From positions 62,001-126,000 of the forward strand of contig JAOPYK010000074.1 of assembly GCA_025964695.1 (NCBI GenBank): a DNA stretch of 64,000 bases, written 5' to 3'. Each line of letters begins with the position of its first letter. Position 1 is the first letter of the stretch. The notes beneath the pieces are model-generated. The model did no database searches. It was not told the origin of the DNA and saw only the letters and a list, made by a program, of their open reading frames with translations. The stretch is from Streptosporangiaceae bacterium (lineage in GTDB: Bacteria; Actinomycetota; Actinomycetes; Streptosporangiales; Streptosporangiaceae). This document shows positions 51,619 through 58,204 of the stretch, piece by piece. The position numbers were made by a program, and so were the translations under genes.

Positions 51619-51632
51619 CTAGGAGTGCCGCT

Positions 51633-52613
51633 ATGGAGCGGGCTATTCGGCATGGCATATGGTTCATCACGGTCGTCGTCATCATGCTGCTGACATTCGC
51701 CCGCGCCGTTCCCGCCCGTGCCGCGGCGCCGGCGGCGGACGACGGCGCGCGCGTCATGGGCGAGAGCATGGTGGCCCCCCGCACGCTCGACCTGACGGTC
51801 GGTTCACCTGCCATCGACGGTGTCCAGAAGGTGCGCCTCCTGCTGCCGCGTGGCTGGTCGAAGAGCGCGCACCGCACCTGGCCGGTGCTGTGGCTGCTGC
51901 ACGGCGGAGCCGACGACTACACCGCCTGGACCAAGAACACCGACGTCGCGGACCTCGCCAGGGATTCCGGGGTCATCGTCGTCATGCCGAACGGCGGGCG
52001 GTGCGGCGACTACACGGACTGGTGGAACTACGGCAATGGCGGGTCGCCCCAGTGGGAGACATTCCATATGACGGATCTCCGGCAGATCCTCGAGCGTGGT
52101 TACCGAGCTGGAAAAGCGCGGGCGATAGCCGGAAACTCGATGGGCGGACTCGGCGCGATCGAATACGCGGCACGCTTTCCCGGTATGTTCCGGGCGGCCG
52201 CCGTGTTCAGCGGATACCTCGACACCCTGCACGGCCATGTGGCCGGAGACTCCTCGCCCGGCATCGGCCCCGCGATGGTCTGCCCCTTCACCGACTGGCG
52301 CCGGGTCTGGGGTGATCCGGACGCCCAGGCCGCGATCTGGCACGCGCACAACCCGTTCGACCTGGTCGCCCGGCTGCGGGGGGTCGAGCTCTACGTGGCG
52401 GCCGGCAACGGAACGGCGGGCCCGCTCGGCGGCGTTCCCTTCACCGACCCGGTGGAGCGACTCGCCGGTGAGGAGGCACACGACTTCGTGGGCTTGCTGG
52501 ACGCCGAGCGCATCGCGGTGACCTCGCACTTCTACGTGGGCCAGCACTCCTGGCCGTACTGGCAGCGGGAACTGCACGCCGTCTTCCCCTTGCTGATGGA
52601 CCGGCTGGGCTGA
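51633..52613 (+). CDS. Secreted alpha/beta-hydrolase esterase (antigen-85-like)
   Basis: 326 residues. N-terminal signal peptide (GIWFITVVVIMLLTFARAVPARAAA), then an esterase-D/mycolyltransferase-like fold with LLHGGADDYTAW, the nucleophile GNSMGGLGAIEYAA (Ser) and a final HFYVGQHSWPYW (His). Antigen-85 members transfer acyl groups on cell-wall lipids; in non-mycolate actinomycetes the homologues are secreted esterases of unknown substrate. ATG 51633 has AGGAG 7 bases upstream. Confidence 0.9.
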   Translation: MERAIRHGIWFITVVVIMLLTFARAVPARAAAPAADDGARVMGESMVAPRTLDLTVGSPAIDGVQKVRLLLPRGWSKSAHRTWPVLWLLHGGADDYTAWTKNTDVADLARDSGVIVVMPNGGRCGDYTDWWNYGNGGSPQWETFHMTDLRQILERGYRAGKARAIAGNSMGGLGAIEYAARFPGMFRAAAVFSGYLDTLHGHVAGDSSPGIGPAMVCPFTDWRRVWGDPDAQAAIWHAHNPFDLVARLRGVELYVAAGNGTAGPLGGVPFTDPVERLAGEEAHDFVGLLDAERIAVTSHFYVGQHSWPYWQRELHAVFPLLMDRLG

Positions 52614-52655
52614 CTCCCGGCCGCTCATGACATCGTGATCATGCGATTCCCACGA

Positions 52656-53861
52656 TTACGACGTGGCGGGCAGAATCTCACGCCAGGCGTTCAGGCCCGC
52701 CTCGGACAGGATGGCGTCGAAGGCGAGGTCGGCGGCTCCCCGCAGGCTCCCGTCCTGCGGGAACTCCGACCGGACCAGCGGGGGCGGGTCGTCGCGCCGG
52801 AAACTCATCAGACCGCCGTGGTAGGCGCGGTCGACGGCCGGGCCGGCGACCTCGAGCATGGTGGCGGCCAGCCCCGCAAGCGTCACGATCCGCGGGTCGA
52901 GCGCGTTGACCAGCCCCGCGATGCCGCGGCCCAGACTTCGCGCCACCGTCTCGGCCGCCGCCCTCGCCTCCGGGTCGCCGCGGCGGGCCCGGTCCAGCAC
53001 CTCACCCGCCGCCAGACGGGGGTCGGCCGGGGGAGGAGCGCCCAGCAGCCGGGCGAGGGCCCGCCCGTCGACCTCCTGGTCCCAGCAGCCGTACGCCCCG
53101 CAGGGACAGCGGCGCTCCGGGTCGCCGAAGGGCACATGACCGAACTCGCCGCCCGTTCCGGTGCCGCCGGAGACCGGGTGCCCCTGGTCGAGGAGCACCC
53201 CGCCGATCCCGACCTCGACGGTCAGGTACAGAGCGGTGCCGGCTCCCCGGGCCGCGCCCCGCCGTGCCTCGGTTACGCCCGCCAGGGTGGCGTCGTTGCC
53301 GACGACCACGGGGACGGGGCCGAGCGACAGCGCCCGGGCGACCTCGACGTCCCGCCAGCCCATGCTTCCCGCCTGGACGACCCGGCCCTCGCTCACGGTG
53401 CCCGCGACCGAGACGCCCAACGCCGCGAGCCTCGGCCCGAGCTCCTCACGGGCCTCGGTGATCGCGTGAGAGACGCGGGCGAGCACCTCGGCCGGGTGGC
53501 GTCCGGGGGGGTGCCGCTCCTCGGCCATCATCCGGAGCCCGCCGCCCACCTCGGCCACGGCCAGCCGCCACCTCTCGTACGAGATGTCGACCGTCAGCGC
53601 CAGCGGGCCGGCCGGGTGCGGCCCCACCGCCCGGGTGGGCCTGCCCCGGCCGCCGCCGGGCGCCGCGTCGCCCTCCTCGACCAGCGACAGCGCCCGCAGC
53701 CTGGCCATGATCTCGGTCGCCGATCCGCGGCTGAGCCCGAGCTCACGGGCGAGGCCGGCCCGGGTGGTGGCGGACCGCAGATGAACGTGGCGCAGCACGT
53801 CCAGCACGCCGCGCAGCCGGAGGGCCTGAGCCCGGTCACCGGGGTATTGTCCACCCGCCAT
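52656..53861 (-). CDS. ROK-family transcriptional repressor
   Basis: 401 residues from ATG 53861. N-terminal wHTH (RAGLARELGLSRGSATEIMARLRALSLVEEG) and a sugar-kinase-like ROK domain with VVGNDATLAGVTEARRGAARGAGTALYLTVEVGIGGVLLD, the zinc/ROK signature CPCGAYGCWDQEV and ALDPRIVTLAG. A predicted cytoplasmic repressor that responds to a sugar or sugar phosphate. A -10 box lies 6 bases upstream, so the message is likely leaderless, and an inverted repeat overlaps it. It is divergent from SemiSWEET and the sugar phosphatase. Confidence 0.92.
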   Translation of the reverse strand: MAGGQYPGDRAQALRLRGVLDVLRHVHLRSATTRAGLARELGLSRGSATEIMARLRALSLVEEGDAAPGGGRGRPTRAVGPHPAGPLALTVDISYERWRLAVAEVGGGLRMMAEERHPPGRHPAEVLARVSHAITEAREELGPRLAALGVSVAGTVSEGRVVQAGSMGWRDVEVARALSLGPVPVVVGNDATLAGVTEARRGAARGAGTALYLTVEVGIGGVLLDQGHPVSGGTGTGGEFGHVPFGDPERRCPCGAYGCWDQEVDGRALARLLGAPPPADPRLAAGEVLDRARRGDPEARAAAETVARSLGRGIAGLVNALDPRIVTLAGLAATMLEVAGPAVDRAYHGGLMSFRRDDPPPLVRSEFPQDGSLRGAADLAFDAILSEAGLNAWREILPATS

Positions 53862-53867
53862 GTACCA

Positions 53868-53888
53868 ATTATGCTCGTGGTGCGAGCA
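53868..53888 (-). promoter_or_regulatory. -10 box of the ROK gene overlapped by an inverted repeat (operator)
   Basis: On the minus strand CATAAT (53868-53873) is 6 bases before ATG 53861. TGCTCG (53872-53877) and CGAGCA (53883-53888) form an inverted repeat that overlaps the -10 box and lies between the divergent ROK and SemiSWEET starts. This suggests that ROK represses both. Confidence 0.6.
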
Positions 53889-53904
53889 AAAGAAGGGAAT
53901 CATA

Positions 53905-54162
53905 GTGACATTTCTCGGGCTGGTCGCCGGCGCGCTCACCGCCGGTTGCTGGTTTCCCCAGCTCATGAGGTCATGGCGGACCCGCTCCACCGGTGATCTC
54001 TCCTGGGTCTACATCGCCGCCCTCGGCGCGGGCATCCTGCTCTGGCTGCTGTACGGCGTGATCCTGGGTGACATAGCCATCATCGCGACCAACGGCGTCA
54101 CCCTGCTCGCCCTGCTGACCCTCGCCGGCATCAAGGCCAGGTTCGATGCGCGTCCGGCCTGA
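53905..54162 (+). CDS. SemiSWEET sugar transporter
   Basis: 85 residues: a three-helix PQ-loop domain (FLGLVAGALTAGCWFPQLMRSWRTRSTGDLSW, with PQ at the first helix, then two more hydrophobic helices). SemiSWEETs dimerise to make a facilitative sugar channel. GTG 53905 has AAGGG 7 bases upstream; ATG 53860 would add 15 polar residues and is less likely. It overlaps the following HAD gene by 17 bases and is divergent from the ROK repressor. Confidence 0.88.
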   Translation: MTFLGLVAGALTAGCWFPQLMRSWRTRSTGDLSWVYIAALGAGILLWLLYGVILGDIAIIATNGVTLLALLTLAGIKARFDARPA

Positions 54163-54772
54163 CCGGATCGAGGCGGTCCTGTTCGACATGGACGGGACGC
54201 TCGTCGACTCCGACGCCGCCGTCGAGCGCGCCTGGCTCGCCTGGGCGCGGTGGTTCGGCGTCGCCGGCGCGAAGGTCCTCGCTCTCGCCCACGGCAGCCC
54301 GTCCGAGCGCACGGTGCGCCGGGTGGCCCCGTGGCTCGACGACCACCAGGTGACCGCGGCGGCCCAGCACCAGCTCGACCTGCAGTACACCGATCTCCAC
54401 GACGTGGGCGCGGCTCCCGGGGCCCATGACGCGCTGGCGGTGCTGGCCGCCCGGCGGCTGCCCTGGGGGGTCGTGACCAGCGCCGACCGCCGGCTCGCGG
54501 GGCTACGGCTCGCCGCGGCCGGCATCGAGCCGCCGCTCCTGGTGACGGTCGAGGACACCGCGCGGGGCAAGCCGCATCCCGACGGCTATCTCAAGGCCGC
54601 TGCCGCTCTAGGAGCCGATCCGGTCGGCTGCCTGGTCGTGGAGGACTCCGAGCCGGGGATCGCGGCCGGCCGGGCCGCCGGCATGCCGGTCGCCGCGCTG
54701 CGCGGGCTTCCGGCCGACCTTCCGATCGCCGACCTCCGCGCGCTGGCCGGCTGGCTCGACGGCGCCCGCTAG
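54146..54772 (+). CDS. HAD-superfamily sugar phosphatase-like hydrolase
   Basis: 208 residues. HAD motifs: DMDGTLVDSDAAV (nucleophile Asp), VVTSADRR, KPHPDGYLKAA (Lys) and VVEDSEPGI (Asp pair), with a cap helix AWLAWARWFGV and ALAHGSPSERTVRRV. Cap features resemble YfbT-like sugar phosphatases. Downstream of and overlapping SemiSWEET, it could dephosphorylate an incoming or outgoing sugar phosphate. Confidence 0.88.
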   Translation: MRVRPDRIEAVLFDMDGTLVDSDAAVERAWLAWARWFGVAGAKVLALAHGSPSERTVRRVAPWLDDHQVTAAAQHQLDLQYTDLHDVGAAPGAHDALAVLAARRLPWGVVTSADRRLAGLRLAAAGIEPPLLVTVEDTARGKPHPDGYLKAAAALGADPVGCLVVEDSEPGIAAGRAAGMPVAALRGLPADLPIADLRALAGWLDGAR

Positions 54773-54783
54773 TAGAGGCTAGA

Positions 54784-54800
54784 CGCCCGCTTTTCGGGCG
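54784..54800. terminator. Short hairpin between convergent genes
   Basis: CGCCCG (54784-54789), loop CTTTT, CGGGCG (54795-54800). It lies after the HAD stop (54772) and before the CDF stop (54824). Confidence 0.5.
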
Positions 54801-54823
54801 CACGCCCCCGCCGGGGCCGTGTT

Positions 54824-55804
54824 TCAGTGCCCGCAGCCGGGGTCGCCGGCGTGCTCGTGCGGCTCCTCCTCCGCGGCGACGTGCCGCGGCCCGTGCGGAT
54901 CCTCGCAGTGGAATGTTCCGGTGTCCCCGGTCTGCGCGTGATCGACCTCGAGAGTGCTGTGGCTGATGCCGTACGAGCTGTACAGCACCGCCTGCAGGTC
55001 CCGGCGTACGGCGTGGCAGTCGCCGCCGGGCTCCACCAGCACGTGGGCCGACATCGCCGCATACCCGGAGGTGACCTCCCAGACGTGCAGGTCATGGACC
55101 TCCACCACGCAGGGGCGCTGGGCCAGCCGGGTACCGACCTCGACGGGATCCATGCCGGAGGGTGCCGCCTCCATGAGCACCCGGCCCGCCGAACGGATCA
55201 GCCCGTACCCGGCCTTGAGCATGAGCGCAGCGATGATCAGCGAGGCGATGGCGTCAGCCCGGGCGAACCCGGTGAGCCAGATGATCAAGCCGGCGATCGC
55301 GGTCGCGGCGAAGGCGTACAGGTCGTTGAGAACGTGCTGGAACGCGCCCTCGATGTTGAGGCTGGTACGGTCCGCACGGCCGATCAGCCGGGTGGCGACC
55401 AGATTGATCACGATGCCGGCCAGGGCCGTGCCGAGCACGGGGAGGCCGGCCACCTCGGGCGGTGAGATCAGGCGGTGGATCGCCTCGTACACGAAGTAAG
55501 CGGCCAGCAGGATCAGCGTCAGCCCGTTGAGCTGGGCGGACAGGATCTCCGACCGCTTCAGCCCGAAGGTGTAGCCGCCCTCTGGGGGCCGGGCCGCGAG
55601 CCGCATCGCGACCAGCGCCAGCGCGATCGAGAACGCGTCGGTGAGCATGTGGGCCGCGTCGGAGAGCAGGGCCAGTGAGCCGGAGAGCAGGCCCACGACG
55701 ACCTCGGCCGCCATGAACGCCAGCAGCAGCGCCAGCGCACCGGCCAGATACCGGCGATCGGCCTCGGCCGACACCCCGTGCCCGTGCCCGTGTCCGGCGC
55801 CCAT
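54824..55804 (-). CDS. Cation diffusion facilitator (Zn/Co/Cd efflux)
   Basis: 326 residues. His-rich start MGAGHGHGHGVS, six hydrophobic segments, and the metal-site motif SLALLSDAAHMLTDAFSIALAL (HxxxD in TM2) with its partner VLNDLYAFAA (HVLND) in TM5. The C-terminal cytoplasmic domain ends in a His/Cys tail (EPHEHAGDPGCGH). Exports divalent metals by proton exchange. ATG 55804 shares one base with the ArsR stop (TGATG), so the two are coupled. Confidence 0.94.
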   Translation of the reverse strand: MGAGHGHGHGVSAEADRRYLAGALALLLAFMAAEVVVGLLSGSLALLSDAAHMLTDAFSIALALVAMRLAARPPEGGYTFGLKRSEILSAQLNGLTLILLAAYFVYEAIHRLISPPEVAGLPVLGTALAGIVINLVATRLIGRADRTSLNIEGAFQHVLNDLYAFAATAIAGLIIWLTGFARADAIASLIIAALMLKAGYGLIRSAGRVLMEAAPSGMDPVEVGTRLAQRPCVVEVHDLHVWEVTSGYAAMSAHVLVEPGGDCHAVRRDLQAVLYSSYGISHSTLEVDHAQTGDTGTFHCEDPHGPRHVAAEEEPHEHAGDPGCGH

Positions 55805-56193
55805 CAGGCGTCTCCGTCGTGCACGATGTGGTCGAGCGCCATGTCGAGCAGCATCCGCACATGCGAGTCGTCCAGCCGGTAGTAGGCCATCCGGCCCGAC
55901 CGGCGCACGCGTACGACTCGATGGGCCCGCAGCAGCCGAAGGGCGTGGGAGGCAGCGGACTCGCTGTGCCCCGTGGCGGCGGCGAGGTCGCACACGCACA
56001 TCTCGCCACCCTTGAGCAGCGCCGTGATCATCCGCAGCCGGCCTGGATCGGCGAGCAGCCCGAACACCTTGGTCAGTTCATCGATCGTCTCGGCGCCGGG
56101 CATGGCGGCCGACACGGCGCTCACCCGCTCAGGGTCCACCACCCGGATGGCCCAGCCGCCGGCGGCCGTCTGCTCGTATGAATGGACGCTCAC
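55804..56193 (-). CDS. ArsR/SmtB-family metal sensor
   Basis: 129 residues from GTG 56193. Winged helix with KVFGLLADPGRLRMITALL, CVCDLAAATGHSESAASHALRLLRAHRVVRVRRSGRMAYYRLDDSHVRMLLDMALDHIVHDGD. The last helix has DSH-(x)10-H type residues of the alpha-5 metal site (SmtB/NmtR-like), and CVC in the recognition helix may add ligands. A -10 box ends 6 bases before GTG 56193, so I prefer that start over ATG 56214. Coupled to the CDF exporter, which it should repress. Confidence 0.9.
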   Translation of the reverse strand: MSVHSYEQTAAGGWAIRVVDPERVSAVSAAMPGAETIDELTKVFGLLADPGRLRMITALLKGGEMCVCDLAAATGHSESAASHALRLLRAHRVVRVRRSGRMAYYRLDDSHVRMLLDMALDHIVHDGDA

Positions 56194-56199
56194 ACGTAG

Positions 56200-56205
56200 A
56201 GTATA
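56200..56205 (-). promoter_or_regulatory. -10 box of the arsR-cdf operon, likely leaderless
   Basis: TATACT on the minus strand, exactly 6 bases before GTG 56193. An ATG frame upstream (56214) would include this box as coding sequence. The repeats TGAGCG at both sides may be part of the operator. Confidence 0.5.
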
Positions 56206-56244
56206 TGCGCTCACGTCGGGGCCGCCTGAGCGGGAGGGCGGGAG

Positions 56245-56985
56245 CTAGGCGGGGGGGCGGGGATCCTCTTCGGCGTCGAAGTCGCCGTTCCAGGCCCAGG
56301 CCAGCGCCCTGGGCAGCCCCCACCGGCCGAGCTCGCTGAGCCGGCCGTGCTCGTCGATCGCGCCGGTCGCCTCCCAGAGCTCCAGCAGATAGGTGAAGCC
56401 CTCTTCGATGACCTCGACGTCGTCCGGGTCGGCCTTGCCCTCGATCTCGGGGCACTCGTCGGCGTACTCGACCAGGTCGGCAGGCTCGGCGGGTGCGCCG
56501 ACCCCCGCCCGCACCAGCCCGATCACGGCTCCGGCCCAGTCCCCGTGCTGCAGGGCCATGATCGTGGACTGCCGCTGGACGGACATCGGAATCTCACCGA
56601 AGCCCGCGATCAGCGAGCCGCTGGCAGCGATCCATAGTTCGCGGTCGTCGGCGGGCGGCTTCGCGGACCAGCCGGCTCCACCCGGGATGTAGCTGTACGG
56701 CGGGCGCCTGGCGGCGATCCCGGCCCGGATCCGCTCGGCGGCGTCGTGCAGCTCGTCGTGCGGCGGAGCGGCCCGTACGAGCTCGGGAAGCGCCTCCCGC
56801 AGAAGCTCGACCGCCCCGCCCTCGGCCTCTTCCCACTCGGCCAGGAACTCGTCCTCGTCCAGGTCGAAGAGGTCATCGAGCTCGGCGAAGTCAGCGTCGT
56901 CGAGATCCGCGGCCGTGCCGTCGTCGCCTTTTCGCGGCACGAAAGGCCGCACGTTGCTGTCGTGGCGGTCATCGTCCTCTGCCAT
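56245..56985 (-). CDS. Acidic protein at the end of the MoxR-VWA cluster, function unknown
   Basis: 246 residues starting MAEDDDRHDSNVRPFVPRK. Strongly acidic first third (AADLDDADFAELDDLFDLDEDEFLAEWEEAEGG) and a folded C-terminal part with GDWAGAVIGLVRAG, ELWEATGAIDEHGRLSELGRWGLPRALAWAW. ATG 56985 has no ribosome binding site, but TAACGT lies 6 bases upstream and overlaps the VWA stop, so the gene may be on its own leaderless message. No known domain recognised; it looks like an actinomycete-specific helper of the cluster. Confidence 0.75.
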   Translation of the reverse strand: MAEDDDRHDSNVRPFVPRKGDDGTAADLDDADFAELDDLFDLDEDEFLAEWEEAEGGAVELLREALPELVRAAPPHDELHDAAERIRAGIAARRPPYSYIPGGAGWSAKPPADDRELWIAASGSLIAGFGEIPMSVQRQSTIMALQHGDWAGAVIGLVRAGVGAPAEPADLVEYADECPEIEGKADPDDVEVIEEGFTYLLELWEATGAIDEHGRLSELGRWGLPRALAWAWNGDFDAEEDPRPPA

Positions 56986-56991
56986 AGGACC

Positions 56992-56997
56992 ACGTTA
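56992..56997 (-). promoter_or_regulatory. Possible internal -10 box overlapping the VWA stop codon
   Basis: TAACGT on the minus strand, 6 bases before ATG 56985; the TAA is also the stop of the VWA gene. Supports independent leaderless expression of the acidic protein. Confidence 0.4.
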
Positions 56998-58164
56998 GCG
57001 ACCTTGGGCGTTCCGTTCCGACCATTCCCTGAGGTCGCGCCGTTCGATCGCGGCCGCCATCAGGTCGGGGAACACGTCGGGGGTGCAGGCGAAGGCGGGC
57101 ACCCCCAGCGCGGCCAGCGCCGCGGCGTTGTCGTGGTCGTAGGCGGGCGCGCCCTCGTCCGACAGGGCCAGCAGCACCACGACCTGGATCCCGGCGCTCG
57201 TCATCGCGGCCACCCGCTTGAGCATCTCGTTGCGGACCCCGCCCTCGTAGAGGTCGCTGATCAATATGAAGATCGAATCGGTCGGGCGGGTGATGACGCC
57301 CTGGCAGTACGCGATCGCGCGGTTGATGTCGGTGCCGCCGCCCAGCTGGGTGCCGAACAGCACCTCCACCGGGTCGTGCAGCTGGTCGGTCAGGTCGACG
57401 ACGGAGGTGTCGAACACCACCAGTGACGTGCGCAGCGACCTCATCGAGGCCAATACCGCGCCGAACACGCTGGCGTACACCACGGAGGCCGCCATCGAGC
57501 CGCTCTGGTCGATGCAGAGCACTACGTCACGCTTGACCGCCTGCTGCCGCCGGCCGTATCCGATCAGCCGCTCGGGCACCACGGTCCGCTGCTCGGGCAG
57601 ATAGTGCCGCAGGTTGGCGTGGATGGTGCGATTCCAGTCGACGTCGCCGGGGCGTCTGGGCCGCAGCACCCGCGCCGACCGGTCCAGCGCCCCCGTGATC
57701 GCCGATCGGGTCCGCTGAGCGAGCCGCTTCTCCAGCTGTTGGACCACCCCGCGGACCACCGACCGCGCCGACTCCTTGGCCCGCTCGGGCATGACCTGGT
57801 TGAGGGACAGCAGCGTGCCGACGAGATGCACATCCGGCTCGACCGCCTCCAGCATCTCCGGCTCCAGCAGCATCCGGGTCAGATCGAGCCGCTCCAGCGC
57901 GTCCTTCTGCATGACCTGCACGACCGTCGACGGGAAGCAGGCCCGGATGTCGCCCAGCCAGCGGGCCACCTTCGGCGCCGAGGCTCCCAGGCCGGCGCTC
58001 CGCCGGCCGCCCGCGCCCCGGCCCTCACCAGCGCGGCCCGATGCGTACAGCGCCTCCAGCGCTCCATCCATCGTGGCGTCGGCACCCTCGAGGGTGACCC
58101 CGGTCCCCTCGGCTGCCTCGCCGCCCAGCACCAGCCGCCACCGCTTCAACCGCTCGTCGGTCAT
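56995..58164 (-). CDS. VWA-domain protein (MoxR-partner, CoxE-like)
   Basis: 389 residues from ATG 58164 (AGAGG 5 bases upstream). The first half is helical. The von Willebrand A domain has the full MIDAS: CIDQSGSMAAS near residue 220, GGTDINRA and ISDLYEGGVRNE. A VWA beside a MoxR ATPase normally forms a metal-dependent assembly or insertion machine (as in CoxD/CoxE or RavA-ViaA). Here DUF5682 sits between them. The open frame of 19 extra codons upstream is unsupported. Confidence 0.9.
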   Translation of the reverse strand: MTDERLKRWRLVLGGEAAEGTGVTLEGADATMDGALEALYASGRAGEGRGAGGRRSAGLGASAPKVARWLGDIRACFPSTVVQVMQKDALERLDLTRMLLEPEMLEAVEPDVHLVGTLLSLNQVMPERAKESARSVVRGVVQQLEKRLAQRTRSAITGALDRSARVLRPRRPGDVDWNRTIHANLRHYLPEQRTVVPERLIGYGRRQQAVKRDVVLCIDQSGSMAASVVYASVFGAVLASMRSLRTSLVVFDTSVVDLTDQLHDPVEVLFGTQLGGGTDINRAIAYCQGVITRPTDSIFILISDLYEGGVRNEMLKRVAAMTSAGIQVVVLLALSDEGAPAYDHDNAAALAALGVPAFACTPDVFPDLMAAAIERRDLREWSERNAQGR

Positions 58165-58204
58165 CTTGGCCTCTTTCGTTCCTGCGCGGCCCGCCCCTTC
58201 GTGA

